Position numbers and translations under genes: made by a program
NCBI RefSeq assembly: GCF_000745265.1
Contig: NZ_JQNN01000001.1
Location: 1,302,001 to 1,366,000, forward strand
Length of the DNA stretch: 64,000 nucleotides
Source of the DNA: Massilia sp. 9096
Lineage (GTDB): Bacteria; Pseudomonadota; Gammaproteobacteria; Burkholderiales; Burkholderiaceae_D
Direction of reading: 5' to 3'
Shown: positions 36,471-46,121 of the stretch, piece by piece
Numbering within the stretch: position 1 is the first letter of the stretch
How the letters are laid out: each line of letters begins with the position of its first letter
Notes under the pieces: generated by a model
What the model was told of the DNA's origin: nothing
The model's input: the letters and a program-made list of their open reading frames with translations, nothing else
The model's database searches: none

Positions 36471-39400
36471 ATGGACTGGCAGTTCTGGATCGACCGCGGC
36501 GGCACTTTCACCGACATCGTGGCGCGCCGCCCCGACGGCACCCTGACGACGCATAAACTGCTGTCGGAGAATCCCGAGCAGTACCGCGACGCGGCCGTGG
36601 CCGGCATCCGCCACCTGCTCGGCCTGAAGGCCGGCGAGGCCTTGCCGTCCGGCGCCGCCCGGTCGATCAGCGCGGTAAAGATGGGCACCACGGTGGCCAC
36701 CAACGCCCTGCTCGAGCGCAAGGGCGAGCCGACGCTGCTGGTCATCACGCGCGGCTTTCGCGACGCGTTGCGCATCGCCTACCAGAACCGGCCGCGCCTG
36801 TTCGACCGCCACATCGTGCTGCCCGAGCTGCTGTACGCGCGCGTGGCCGAGATCGACGAACGCATGGGCGCCCACGGCGACGTGGTCCAGCCCCTCGACG
36901 AGGGCCAGGCGCGGCGCGCGCTGCAGGCGGCGTTCGACGCCGGCCTGCGCTCGCTCGCCATCGTCTTCATGCACGGCTACCGCTACAGCGCGCACGAGGA
37001 AGCGGTGGCGCGCATCGCGCGCGAGATCGGCTTCACGCAAATCTCCACCTCGCACGCGGTCAGTCCGATGATGAAGCTGGTCGCGCGCGGCGACACCACG
37101 GTCGTCGACGCCTATCTGTCGCCGATCCTGCGCCGCTACGTCGACCAGGTCGCGAGCGAGCTGCCCGGCGTGAACCTGCAGTTCATGCAATCGAGCGGGG
37201 GCCTGACCGATGCGCGCGCCTTCCAGGGCAAGGACAGCATCCTGTCCGGCCCGGCCGGCGGCATCGTCGGCATGGTGCGCGCCAGCGAACTGGCCGGCTT
37301 TTCCAAGGTGATCGGCTTCGACATGGGCGGCACCTCGACCGACGTGTCGCACTATGCGGGCGAATTCGAACGCGTGTTCGAGACCCAGGTCGCCGGGGTG
37401 CGCATGCGCGCGCCGATGATGAGCATCCACACGGTGGCCGCTGGCGGCGGCTCGATCCTGCACTTCGACGGCAGCCGCTACCGCGTCGGTCCGGACAGCG
37501 CCAGCGCCAATCCGGGCCCGGCCAGCTACCGGCGCGGCGGGCCGCTGACGGTTACCGACTGCAACGTCATGCTCGGCAAGATCCGGCCCGAGAATTTCCC
37601 GCGCCTGTTCGGGCCGAATGCCGACCAGCCGCTCGACGTCGACGCCGTGCGCGCCGGTTTCGAGGCGATGGCGGTGCGGATCGGCGCGGCGACCGGGGAG
37701 AAGCCAGCGCCGGAGGCCGTGGCCGAAGGCTTCATCCGCATCGCCGTCGGTAACATGGCCAACGCGATCAAGCAGATCTCGGTGCAGCGCGGCCACGACG
37801 TCACGGAGTACGCGTTGACCAGCTTCGGCGGCGCCGGTGGCCAGCACGCCTGCCTGGTGGCCGACGCGCTCGGCATGAAGACCGTCTTCATCCACTCGCT
37901 GGCCGGCGTGCTGTCGGCCTACGGCATGGGCCTGGCCGACCAGAGCGCGATGCGCGAGCGCGCGATCGAACGGCGCCTGCTCGATCTCGAGCCCGACGCG
38001 TTGGGAGCGCAGCTCGATGCGCTGGCCGCCTCGGCGCGCGCGGCCTTGCTGGCGCAGGGCGTGCTTGGAGAGCGGATCGACGTGATCCGGCGCGTGCACC
38101 TGCGTTACGAAGGCACCGATTCGGCGATCGTGGTCGGCTTCGACGCTGTCGGTGCGATGCAGGCCGCGTTCGAGACGGCTTACCGCCGCCGCTTTTCCTT
38201 CCTCATGCCGGGCAAGGCGCTGGTCGTCGAAGCGCTGTCGGTCGAGGCGCTGGGGCGCTCGGACGCGCCGCCCGAGCAGCCGGTGGCGATCGACGCGCCG
38301 GCCGCGCGCACGCCTGCGCGCGCGCGCGAGGCCGTGCCGATGTTCGGCGACGGCCAGTGGCGCGACACCGCCGTCTACCAGCGCGCCGACATCCGGCCCG
38401 GTGACGTGATCCGCGGCCCGGCCATCGTCGCCGAGGCGAATGCGACCACCGTGGTGGAGCAGGGCTGGCAGGCCGAGGTGACGGCCTACGACCACCTGGT
38501 GCTGCGCCGCGTCGAAGCGCTGCCCGAGCGCCACGCGATCGGCACCACGGTCGATCCGGTGATGCTCGAGATCTTCAACAACCTGTTCATGTCGATCGCC
38601 GAGCAGATGGGCCTGCGCCTGCAGAACACGGCGTATTCCGTCAACATCAAGGAGCGCCTGGACTTCTCGTGCGCGATCTTCGATGCGGACGGCAACCTGG
38701 TCGCCAACGCGCCGCACATGCCGGTGCACCTCGGTTCGATGGGCGAGAGCATCAAGACGGTGATGCGCCAGAATGCCGGCCGGATGAAGGCCGGCGACGT
38801 CTACGTGCTGAACGACCCGTACAATGGCGGCACCCACCTGCCGGACGTCACCGTCATCTCGCCGGTGTTCGACGAGGCCGGCCAGGAGATCCTCTTTTAC
38901 GTCGGCTCGCGCGGGCACCACGCCGACATCGGCGGCACCACGCCCGGTTCGATGCCGCCGGACTCGACGCACATCGAGCAGGAGGGCGTCCTGATCAACA
39001 ATTTCAAGCTGGTCGACGGTCTTGATGGCGTGCTGCGCGAGCCTGAAACGCGCGCCATGCTCGGCGCCGCGCCCTATCCGGCGCGCAATCCCGACCAGAA
39101 CATGGCCGATCTGCGCGCCCAGGTCGCGGCCAACCAGAAGGGCGTCGACGAATTGCGCAAGATGGTCGCCTACTACGGCTTGCCGACGGTGCGCGCCTAC
39201 ATGGGCCACGTCCAGGACAACGCCGAGGAAGCGGTGCGGCGCGTGGTCAAAGTCTTGAAGGACGGCGCCTTCACGGTCGACCTGGACAACGGCGCGCGCA
39301 TCCAGGTGGCGATCCGCGTCGACCAGGCCGCGCGCAGCGCCGAAGTCGACTTTACCGGCACCTCGGCCCAGCTGCCGAACAACTTCAACGCGCCCTCGAG

Positions 39401-40082
39401 CGTCTGCATGGCGGCGGTGCTGTACGTGTTCCGCACGCTGGTCGAGGACCAGATCCCGCTCAACGGCGGCTGCCTGAAACCGCTGAAGGTCATCATCCCG
39501 CCGGGCTCGATGCTCAACCCGCATTATCCGGCGTCGGTTGTGTCGGGCAACGTCGAGACCTCGACCTGCATCACCAACGCGCTGTACGGCGCGCTCGGCG
39601 TGATGGCGGCCTCGCAGGGCACGATGAACAACTTCACCTTCGGGAATGCGCGCTACCAGTACTACGAGACCATTTCGGGCGGCTCGGGCGCCGGCGACGG
39701 CTTCGACGGCACCTCGGTGGTGCAAACCAACATGACCAACTCGCGCCTGACCGATCCGGAGATCCTGGAATTCCGCTTCCCGGTGCGCCTCGACAGTTAT
39801 GCGATTCGTGAAGGTTCGGGCGGGGCGGGGCGCTGGCATGGGGGCAATGGCGGCACGCGCCGCATCCGGTTCCTGGAGCCGATGACGGCGGCGATCCTGT
39901 CCAACAACCGGATCCATGCGCCGTTCGGGATGGCCGGCGGCGCGCCCGGGGAGAAAGGACGCAACCTGGTCGAGCGGGCGGATGGGCGCGTCAAGCAGCT
40001 GGGACACATCGGCAAGACCGAGATGGGGCCGGGGGATGTGTTCGTGGTCGAGACGCCCGGCGGCGGTGGCTACGGCGTTTGA
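36471..40082 (+). CDS. 5-oxoprolinase / hydantoinase A-B fusion protein
   Basis: Start chosen at 36471 ([20 protein letters not shown]), with GGAG six bases upstream. The 1203-residue length equals full ATP-dependent 5-oxoprolinase. The HyuA-type half (about 1-690) has the ATPase motifs DRGGTFTD and [12 protein letters not shown]. The HyuB-type half (from about 700) has [20 protein letters not shown] sequence, [20 protein letters not shown] and [15 protein letters not shown]. It would hydrolyse 5-oxoproline to glutamate with ATP or act on hydantoins. The tail ends in the usual [10 protein letters not shown] motif. A TTGCGC/TACAAT pair with 19-base spacing lies upstream. It is a single gene. 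Confidence 0.93.
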   Translation: MDWQFWIDRGGTFTDIVARRPDGTLTTHKLLSENPEQYRDAAVAGIRHLLGLKAGEALPSGAARSISAVKMGTTVATNALLERKGEPTLLVITRGFRDALRIAYQNRPRLFDRHIVLPELLYARVAEIDERMGAHGDVVQPLDEGQARRALQAAFDAGLRSLAIVFMHGYRYSAHEEAVARIAREIGFTQISTSHAVSPMMKLVARGDTTVVDAYLSPILRRYVDQVASELPGVNLQFMQSSGGLTDARAFQGKDSILSGPAGGIVGMVRASELAGFSKVIGFDMGGTSTDVSHYAGEFERVFETQVAGVRMRAPMMSIHTVAAGGGSILHFDGSRYRVGPDSASANPGPASYRRGGPLTVTDCNVMLGKIRPENFPRLFGPNADQPLDVDAVRAGFEAMAVRIGAATGEKPAPEAVAEGFIRIAVGNMANAIKQISVQRGHDVTEYALTSFGGAGGQHACLVADALGMKTVFIHSLAGVLSAYGMGLADQSAMRERAIERRLLDLEPDALGAQLDALAASARAALLAQGVLGERIDVIRRVHLRYEGTDSAIVVGFDAVGAMQAAFETAYRRRFSFLMPGKALVVEALSVEALGRSDAPPEQPVAIDAPAARTPARAREAVPMFGDGQWRDTAVYQRADIRPGDVIRGPAIVAEANATTVVEQGWQAEVTAYDHLVLRRVEALPERHAIGTTVDPVMLEIFNNLFMSIAEQMGLRLQNTAYSVNIKERLDFSCAIFDADGNLVANAPHMPVHLGSMGESIKTVMRQNAGRMKAGDVYVLNDPYNGGTHLPDVTVISPVFDEAGQEILFYVGSRGHHADIGGTTPGSMPPDSTHIEQEGVLINNFKLVDGLDGVLREPETRAMLGAAPYPARNPDQNMADLRAQVAANQKGVDELRKMVAYYGLPTVRAYMGHVQDNAEEAVRRVVKVLKDGAFTVDLDNGARIQVAIRVDQAARSAEVDFTGTSAQLPNNFNAPSSVCMAAVLYVFRTLVEDQIPLNGGCLKPLKVIIPPGSMLNPHYPASVVSGNVETSTCITNALYGALGVMAASQGTMNNFTFGNARYQYYETISGGSGAGDGFDGTSVVQTNMTNSRLTDPEILEFRFPVRLDSYAIREGSGGAGRWHGGNGGTRRIRFLEPMTAAILSNNRIHAPFGMAGGAPGEKGRNLVERADGRVKQLGHIGKTEMGPGDVFVVETPGGGGYGV

Positions 40083-40140
40083 TCTGCGCTGCCGGCGATG
40101 GCGGCAGCCTCACGACGGCGCGATACCGACCTGTCGCAGT

Positions 40141-40836
40141 TCACCTGACGTAGCTCGGATGGCGTTCCCGAATCTCCTCGATATTCGATAGCGTGCCCGA
40201 AAGATGGCGGCGCAGCACCGTCTGCGCCAGCGCCGCGTCACGCTGTTCGATGGCGCCCACCAATTCGGCATGGTCCGCGAGCACACGTTCGCGCTTGCCC
40301 GGCGAGGGCAGATCGAGACGTCGCAGGCGGTCGATGTGGCCGCTCTGGCTGCGCACGATATGCCACAGGTTCGGCACGCCTGCTGCCACGTACATCATCT
40401 GGTGAAAGGCCTGGTCGGCCTGGCTGAATTCATGCACGTCGTCTTCTTCGGCAAGGGCGCGCTGGCGTGCGAGGTTGGACTTCAGTCTCGCGATCAGGGT
40501 GGCGTCCTGTCGCTCGGCCAGCGTGTGCACGACCTCCAGTTCGATTGCGCTGCGTAGAAAATGGGCTTCGCGCGCCAGCGCGACCTCGATCGGCCGCACG
40601 ACGGTCGCATGCTGCGGAAAGATGTCGACCAGGCCTTCCTCGCCCAGGCGCTGCAGCGCGTCGCGGATCGGCGTCTGACTGAGTCCGAAGCGCGCCGCGA
40701 GTTCCGTGCGCGACAGAACCGTCCCGGGCGTCAGGGACATGTCGATGATCATGTCGCGCAGCCGCTCGAACACCTGGGGCGCCGCATGGCGCGAACGGTC
40801 GAGCGTGAATTCCGGCGATTGAAGAAGTGCATTCAT
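40141..40836 (-). CDS. GntR family transcriptional regulator (FadR/FCD type)
   Basis: Start chosen at 40836 (MNALLQSPEFTLDRSRHAAP); an ATG at 40857 would add seven residues. The 231-residue protein has a winged HTH (residues 20-85: QVFERLRDMIIDMSLTPGT, RTELAARFGLSQTPIRDALQ) and an FCD effector domain with metal-binding His and Asp positions (DQAFHQMMY, ADHAELVGAI, VLRRHLSGT). Such regulators usually bind sugar acids. It is divergent from the IlvD operon, and its likely operator lies inside that promoter at 40912-40927. Confidence 0.92.
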   Translation of the reverse strand: MNALLQSPEFTLDRSRHAAPQVFERLRDMIIDMSLTPGTVLSRTELAARFGLSQTPIRDALQRLGEEGLVDIFPQHATVVRPIEVALAREAHFLRSAIELEVVHTLAERQDATLIARLKSNLARQRALAEEDDVHEFSQADQAFHQMMYVAAGVPNLWHIVRSQSGHIDRLRRLDLPSPGKRERVLADHAELVGAIEQRDAALAQTVLRRHLSGTLSNIEEIRERHPSYVR

Positions 40837-40905
40837 GGCGGAAAGTTCGAAAATCATTATAAGAATGTACCGGCATCATAGCCGATTTGGTCCGATACAA
40901 AGTTT

Positions 40906-40934
40906 TTGACACACTAATATATTAGTGCTTTAAT
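40906..40934 (+). promoter_or_regulatory. Promoter of the sugar-acid operon with palindromic operator in the spacer
   Basis: TTGACA (40906-40911), exactly 17 bases, TTTAAT (40929-40934). The perfect 16-bp palindrome CACTAATATATTAGTG (40912-40927) fills the spacer. A bound GntR dimer would directly exclude RNA polymerase. It also lies within the leader of the divergent regulator gene, allowing autoregulation. Confidence 0.8.
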
Positions 40935-40972
40935 GCTTTAACTACTCCGCTTAACTGGATTACCGAGGCACG

Positions 40973-42709
40973 ATGATCACTAAAAAAACGCCCGAAACGC
41001 TGCGCAGCGCGCGCTGGTTCGCTCCCGATGACCTGCGTTCTTCCGGCCACCGCTCCCGTATCATGCAGATGGGCTATTCACCAGATGAGTTCATGGGAAA
41101 GCCCGTCATCGGCATCATCAACACCTGGTCCGACATCAATCCTTGCCACCAGCACTTCAAGCAGCGCGTCGATGACGTCAAGCGCGGGATCCTGCAAGCT
41201 GGCGGCTTCCCTGTCGAGTTGCCGGCGATTTCGCTGTCGGAGAGCGCCGTCAAGCCGACCACGATGATGTACCGTAACCTGCTGGCCATCGAGGCGGAAG
41301 AGTTGATCCGCATGCACCCGATCGACGGCGCGGTGCTGATGGGCGGCTGCGACAAGACCACGCCCGGCCTGCTGCTGGGCGCGACCAGCGCCGCCGTGCC
41401 GGCGATCTACGTACCGGCCGGTCCCATGTTGCGCGGTAACTACAAGGGCCAGGTATTGGGTTCCGGCTCGGACGCCTGGAAATTCTGGGACGAGCGCCGC
41501 GCCGGCAACATCACCGACGAGCAATGGACCGGCATCGAATACGGCATCGCGCGCAGCGCCGGTACCTGCATGACGATGGGAACGGCCAGCACGATGATGG
41601 CGATCGCGGAGTCGATCGGCATGACGCTGCCGGGGGCGTCGTCGATCCCGGCCGCCGATGCCAACCACATCCGCATGTGCGCCAACGCCGGCCGGCGCAT
41701 CGTCGACATGGTCTGGGAAGACCTGACCCCGAAGCGCATCCAGACCCACGCCGCGTTCGAGAACGCGATCACGGTGGCCATGGCGATGGGCTGCTCGACC
41801 AACGCGGTGATCCACCTGATCGCGATGGCGCGCCGTGCCGGTCATGCGATCGGCCTGCAGGACTTCGACCGCATCAGCCGTACCGTGCCGGTGATCGCCA
41901 ACATCCGCCCGAGCGGCGAGAAGTACTTGATGGAGGACTTCTTCTACGCCGGCGGCCTGCCGGCCCTGATGGGACGGATCCGCGACAAGCTGCACCTGGA
42001 CTGCCTGACCGCGAACGGCAAGACGCTCGCCGAGAACATCGAGGGCGCCGAGGTCTACAACGACGACGTGATCCGCACGCCGGAGAACGCGCTGTATCAG
42101 GAAGGCGCACTGGCCGTTTTACGCGGGAACATCGCCCCGGACGGATGCGTGATGAAGCCGAGCGCCTGCGAGAAGCGCTTCTACAAGCATACCGGTCCGG
42201 CGCTGGTGTTCGACGACTATCCGAGCATGAAGGAAGCGGTCGAGCGCGACGACCTCGACGTCACCGCCGACCACGTCCTCATCCTGCGCAACGCCGGTCC
42301 GATGGGAGGCCCAGGCATGCCCGAATGGGGGATGCTGCCCATCCCCAAGAAGCTGGTCAAGCAGGGCGTGCGCGACATGCTGCGCATGTCCGACGCGCGC
42401 ATGAGCGGCACCAGCTACGGCGCATGCATCCTGCACGTCGCGCCCGAAGCCTACCTGGGCGGACCGTTCGCGCTGATCCATACCGGCGACATGATCTCGG
42501 TCGACATCGAGGCGCGCTCGATCCACCTGGACGTATCGGACGACGAGCTGGCACGCCGCAAGGCCGCGTGGACGCCGCAGCCGCCACGCTTCGAGCGCGG
42601 CTACGGCTGGATGTTCTCGCAGCATATCCGGCAGGCGAACGAAGGCTGCGACTTCGATTTCCTGCAGACCGATTTCGGTGCGCCGGTCGGAGAACCGGAC
42701 ATCTTCTAA
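40973..42709 (+). CDS. IlvD/Edd family sugar-acid dehydratase (L-arabinonate dehydratase-like)
   Basis: A 578-residue Fe-S dehydratase. The three cluster cysteines are Cys58 (INPCHQH), Cys126 (GGCDKTTP) and Cys199 (GTCMTMGTAS), one residue offset from the known positions in Rhizobium L-arabinonate dehydratase. The active-site serine is in MSGTSYG near residue 479. These enzymes dehydrate aldonates (L-arabinonate, D-fuconate, D-galactonate) to 2-keto-3-deoxy acids. It is the first gene of an operon with porin, RraA-like and MFS genes under a GntR-controlled promoter. GAGG precedes the ATG. The exact sugar acid is not readable. Confidence 0.9.
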   Translation: MITKKTPETLRSARWFAPDDLRSSGHRSRIMQMGYSPDEFMGKPVIGIINTWSDINPCHQHFKQRVDDVKRGILQAGGFPVELPAISLSESAVKPTTMMYRNLLAIEAEELIRMHPIDGAVLMGGCDKTTPGLLLGATSAAVPAIYVPAGPMLRGNYKGQVLGSGSDAWKFWDERRAGNITDEQWTGIEYGIARSAGTCMTMGTASTMMAIAESIGMTLPGASSIPAADANHIRMCANAGRRIVDMVWEDLTPKRIQTHAAFENAITVAMAMGCSTNAVIHLIAMARRAGHAIGLQDFDRISRTVPVIANIRPSGEKYLMEDFFYAGGLPALMGRIRDKLHLDCLTANGKTLAENIEGAEVYNDDVIRTPENALYQEGALAVLRGNIAPDGCVMKPSACEKRFYKHTGPALVFDDYPSMKEAVERDDLDVTADHVLILRNAGPMGGPGMPEWGMLPIPKKLVKQGVRDMLRMSDARMSGTSYGACILHVAPEAYLGGPFALIHTGDMISVDIEARSIHLDVSDDELARRKAAWTPQPPRFERGYGWMFSQHIRQANEGCDFDFLQTDFGAPVGEPDIF

Positions 42710-42745
42710 GCAGCATCGCAGACAAAAACCATAACGGAGACAGGT

Positions 42746-43834
42746 ATGAACAAGGCAACATTCGCAACGGCGGTCGCGCTGGCTGCGCTCGCGCTGACGC
42801 AACAGGCGGCGCGGGCGCAAACCGGCGTGACGATCTACGGCGTGGTCGACGGCGGCGTCGCCTATGAGTCGGGCAACAAGGCCGGATCAATCACCAAGGT
42901 TACCGGCGGCAACGAGTCCGGCTCGCGCCTGGGCTTCAAGGGCACTGAGGACCTCGGCGGCGGCAACACGGCGCTGTTCCTGCTCGAAAGCGGCATCCAG
43001 GCCGACACCGGCTTGTCGGGGCAGGGCGGCATCCTGTTCGGGCGCCAGGCCTACGTCGGATTGTCGAACCGCGACTTCGGCACCGTCACGCTGGGCCGCC
43101 AGTATGCGCCGCACTACCTGGCGGCGGTGTTCGTCGACCCCTTCGTGAGCGGCACCTCGGGCGACGAGAAAAACCTGATCAACGCGGTGTCCGACGGCGG
43201 GCGTCTGAACAACAGCATCAAGTACGCCAGCCCGATCTGGGGCGGCGCCAGCGCGGAACTCGTGTACGCGGCCGGCGAAGTGGCCGGCAGCGCCACTGCC
43301 GGGCGTTCGATGGGCCTGGGCCTGGCCTACAACAACGGGCCGCTGGCGCTGCGCTTCGCCTTCCACGACAAGAGCAACGAGACCGTCGCCAGCACCCTGC
43401 CGAGCGCGCGCAACACGCTGATCGGCGGCACTTACGACTTCAAGGTCGCCAAGCTCTACCTAGCCTACAACGTCAACAAGGGTCCGCTCAGCTCGACGCT
43501 GCGCAACAGCACCAATCCTTATGGCTATGCGGTGGCCCCGACCTCGACCTCGGTCACCTGGGACAGCACCGACACCCTGGTCGGCGTATCGATCCCGCGC
43601 GGTCCGCATACGCTGCTGGCATCCTGGATCCACAAGGACGACAAGACCGCAGCCAGGAGCGACGCGGATCAGTTTGCCGCAGGCTACCGCTACAACTTCT
43701 CGCGCACGACCGACGTGTACCTGGTTTACGCACGCATGCTCAACAAGAACGGCGCCAGCTACACGCTCGGCAACGCCGCCGACGGCGGCACCGGCGACCG
43801 CGCGATCGACATCGGCATCCGCCATCTTTTCTGA
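42746..43834 (+). CDS. Gram-negative porin
   Basis: A 362-residue outer-membrane beta-barrel with signal peptide (MNKATFATAVALAALALTQQ, then AARAQ). The betaproteobacterial trimeric-porin pattern is clear: GVTIYGVVDGGVAYESG at the mature start, SGSRLGFKGTEDLGGGNTAL, FLLESGIQADTG, LFGRQAYVGLSNRDFGTVTL, and a terminal Phe (DIGIRHLF) for BAM recognition. It lies 36 bases after the dehydratase gene and inside a sugar-acid operon, so it probably serves uptake of that substrate. Loop sequences vary and do not reveal specificity. Confidence 0.93.
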   Translation: MNKATFATAVALAALALTQQAARAQTGVTIYGVVDGGVAYESGNKAGSITKVTGGNESGSRLGFKGTEDLGGGNTALFLLESGIQADTGLSGQGGILFGRQAYVGLSNRDFGTVTLGRQYAPHYLAAVFVDPFVSGTSGDEKNLINAVSDGGRLNNSIKYASPIWGGASAELVYAAGEVAGSATAGRSMGLGLAYNNGPLALRFAFHDKSNETVASTLPSARNTLIGGTYDFKVAKLYLAYNVNKGPLSSTLRNSTNPYGYAVAPTSTSVTWDSTDTLVGVSIPRGPHTLLASWIHKDDKTAARSDADQFAAGYRYNFSRTTDVYLVYARMLNKNGASYTLGNAADGGTGDRAIDIGIRHLF

Positions 43835-43858
43835 ACCGAATCCTCCAAGGAGAACACC

Positions 43859-44578
43859 ATGGAACGTATGAAAGACTCGACCCGCCAGAAACTCAAGGGC
43901 GTCAGCGTGGCGACCCTGTGCACCGCCCTGTTCAAGCGCGGCCTGCGCAACCAGTACATCCAGGACGTGCGTCCGCTTAACCCGGCCGGCGGCACCATGG
44001 TCGGCGAAGCGTACACGTTGCGCTACATCCCGGCGCGCGAAGATCTGAACCCGATCACGGTGTTTCAGGACCGCGGGCATCCGCAGCGCAAGGCGGTCGA
44101 GGAATGTCCGCCGGGCGCCGTGCTCGTGATCGACAGCCGCAAGGACGCGCGTGCCGCCTCGGCGGGCTCGATCCTGGTGTCGCGCCTGATGGTGCGCGGG
44201 GTGGCCGGCATCGTCACCGACGGCGGCTTCCGGGATTCGCCCGAGATCGCCGCGCTGGCAATCCCGAGCTACCACAGCCGCCCATCGTCGCCGACCAACC
44301 TGACCCTGCACCAGGCGCTCGACATCAACGTGCCGATCGGCTGCGGCGACGCGGCCGTGTTCCCGGGCGATGTCGTGGTGGGCGATGCCGAGGGCGTGAT
44401 CGTGATCCCGGCCGGCATCGCCGACGAGATTGCCGACGAGGCGGTCGAGATGACCGCGTTCGAAGACTTCGTCACCGAGCAGGTGCTGGGCGGCCGCACG
44501 ATCCTCGGCCTGTACCCGCCGACCGACCCGGATGTGAAGGACACGTTCGCGACCTGGCGCCAGGCCAAGGGGCGCTGA
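43859..44578 (+). CDS. RraA-like protein, probable aldolase/decarboxylase of the sugar-acid operon
   Basis: A 239-residue protein of the RraA / HMG-CHA aldolase superfamily. Conserved parts are TLCTALFKRGLRNQYI, GAVLVIDSRKDARAASAGSI, the metal-binding GIVTDGGFRDSPEI (Arg-Asp pair) and CGDAAVFPGDVVVGDAEGVI. Members annotated as RNase E regulators in other contexts are often class II pyruvate aldolases or oxaloacetate decarboxylases. Placed between a dehydratase, a porin and a transporter, cleavage of the keto-acid product is the more likely role. This is an inference. It has GGAG upstream (AAGGAGAACACC) and follows the porin by 24 bases. Confidence 0.85.
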   Translation: MERMKDSTRQKLKGVSVATLCTALFKRGLRNQYIQDVRPLNPAGGTMVGEAYTLRYIPAREDLNPITVFQDRGHPQRKAVEECPPGAVLVIDSRKDARAASAGSILVSRLMVRGVAGIVTDGGFRDSPEIAALAIPSYHSRPSSPTNLTLHQALDINVPIGCGDAAVFPGDVVVGDAEGVIVIPAGIADEIADEAVEMTAFEDFVTEQVLGGRTILGLYPPTDPDVKDTFATWRQAKGR

Positions 44579-44678
44579 GATGCGCGGCTTGTGCCGACGC
44601 CGCTAGCCGAGCACGATTGAAGTAAGCTCGGCGCAGGCCACGCCTCTGGGCCGGTCGAGAACAATCAAGGAGACATTC

Positions 44679-46049
44679 GTGAAACCAACCAATACCAGCG
44701 CAGCGCAGACTGCGACGACGCCGGCCGCCCACGGCGCCGGTCCTGACCTGGCACGGGCGATCAGCAAGGTGAATTGGCGCGTGCTGCCGCTGTTCGTCAT
44801 CATGTTCATCGCCAACTACATCGATCGTGTCAACATCGGTTTCGTGCGGCCGCACCTGAAAGCCGACCTTGGCATCGGCGCGGCGGCGTTCGGCCTGGGC
44901 GCCGGCCTGTTTTTCATCGGCTATGCGATTTTCGAGGTGCCCTCGAACATGTTGTTGCAGCGCTTCGGCGCGAAAGCGTGGCTGACCCGCATCATGGTGA
45001 CCTGGGGCCTGGCGGCCACCGCCATGGCCTTCGTGCAGGGCGAGATGTCGTTCTATGCCTTGCGCTTCCTGCTGGGCGTGGCGGAAGCCGGCTTCTTTCC
45101 GGGCGTGGTGTTTTATTTCACGCGCTGGCTGCCGCGCGCAGACCGCGGCAAGGCGATGGCGGTCTTCCTCAGTGGTTCCGCCGCGGCCTCGGTCCTGTCC
45201 GGGCCGGTCTCCGGCGGCCTGCTCCAGGTCGAGGGCATGGGACTGCACGGCTGGCAGTGGATGTTCATCATCGAAGGCCTCTTCTCCGTCGTGCTCGGCG
45301 TCGCGGTGTGGTTCCTGCTCGATTCGGAGCCGCGCGACGCCAAGTGGCTGAGCGACGCCGAACGCGAGGCGCTGACGCACGAGATCGCGGCCGAACAGAA
45401 GGAGCGCGAGGCCGACCGCCCGGTCGGCGTCAGCGGCTGGGCCCTGCTGCGCGACGCCCAGATCCTGTTGTTCTGTGCGATCTACTTCCTGATTTCGTTG
45501 ACGATCTACGGCGCCACCTTCTGGCTACCGACGATCATCAAGAAGATGGGTCACTACAGCGAGTTCCAGGTCGGCCTGTTCAACTCGATCCCGTGGCTCA
45601 TCTCGATCGTGGCCATGTACGCGTTTGCCGCGCTGTCGAGGCGCTACCGTCATCAGCAGGGCTGGACTGCGGCGGCGTTCGCGGTCGCGGGCGTCGGCAT
45701 GTTCGCGTCGGCCGCCACATCGGATCCAGTGTATGGTTTCGTCGCGATCTGCTTCGCCGCGATCGGCTTCAAGGCCGCGTCCTCGCTGTTCTGGCCGATC
45801 CCGCAGTCTTACCTGGACGTGCGTGTCGCCGCCGGCGTCATCGCCTTGATCAATTCGCTCGGCAACCTGGGCGGGTTCGTGGCCCCGGCGGCCTTCGGCA
45901 TCCTCGAGCAGCGCACCGGGTCGATCCAGGGCGGTCTGTATGGACTGGCCTTTTCCTCGCTGCTCGGCGCGGTCGCGGTGATGTTCGCGCGATCGCGGCC
46001 CACGACCGGTACGCCAGGTACGATCCCGGCCGTCAGCAGCATGAAGTAG
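44679..46049 (+). CDS. MFS transporter, anion:cation symporter (ACS) family
   Basis: Starts at GTG (44679) with AAGGAG upstream. The 456-residue protein has 12 membrane helices and the ACS-family signature NYIDRVNIGFVRPHLKADLG after helix 1, then FFIGYAIFEVPSNMLLQRFG, RFLLGVAEAGFFPGVVFYF and the second-half repeat (YGATFWLPTIIKKMG). ACS members (glucarate, galactonate, tartrate and phthalate transporters) import organic anions with protons. It closes the dehydratase operon and would bring the sugar acid across the inner membrane. Confidence 0.92.
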   Translation: MKPTNTSAAQTATTPAAHGAGPDLARAISKVNWRVLPLFVIMFIANYIDRVNIGFVRPHLKADLGIGAAAFGLGAGLFFIGYAIFEVPSNMLLQRFGAKAWLTRIMVTWGLAATAMAFVQGEMSFYALRFLLGVAEAGFFPGVVFYFTRWLPRADRGKAMAVFLSGSAAASVLSGPVSGGLLQVEGMGLHGWQWMFIIEGLFSVVLGVAVWFLLDSEPRDAKWLSDAEREALTHEIAAEQKEREADRPVGVSGWALLRDAQILLFCAIYFLISLTIYGATFWLPTIIKKMGHYSEFQVGLFNSIPWLISIVAMYAFAALSRRYRHQQGWTAAAFAVAGVGMFASAATSDPVYGFVAICFAAIGFKAASSLFWPIPQSYLDVRVAAGVIALINSLGNLGGFVAPAAFGILEQRTGSIQGGLYGLAFSSLLGAVAVMFARSRPTTGTPGTIPAVSSMK

Positions 46050-46059
46050 GGGAGTCGCT

Positions 46060-46083
46060 TCGTTCGGGTCCGAGCCCGAACGA
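46060..46083. terminator. Hairpin between convergent MFS and response-regulator genes
   Basis: TCGTTCGGG / CCCGAACGA, 9-bp perfect stem with a 6-base loop, 10 bases after the MFS stop. No T-run on either side, so it may act in both directions with modest strength. Confidence 0.45.
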
Positions 46084-46121
46084 GCGGCTGGCTGCCTGTG
46101 GATGGCAAGCCTGAGTGCCGA

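Noticed and set aside
36387..40007. 1206-codon open frame on the minus strand
   Set aside because: Antisense to the oxoprolinase gene, Arg/His/Ala-rich, no recognisable domain.
43859..44578. RraA-like gene as an RNase E inhibitor
   Set aside because: It is longer than RraA (239 against about 160 residues) and sits in a catabolic operon, so an enzymatic role is preferred.
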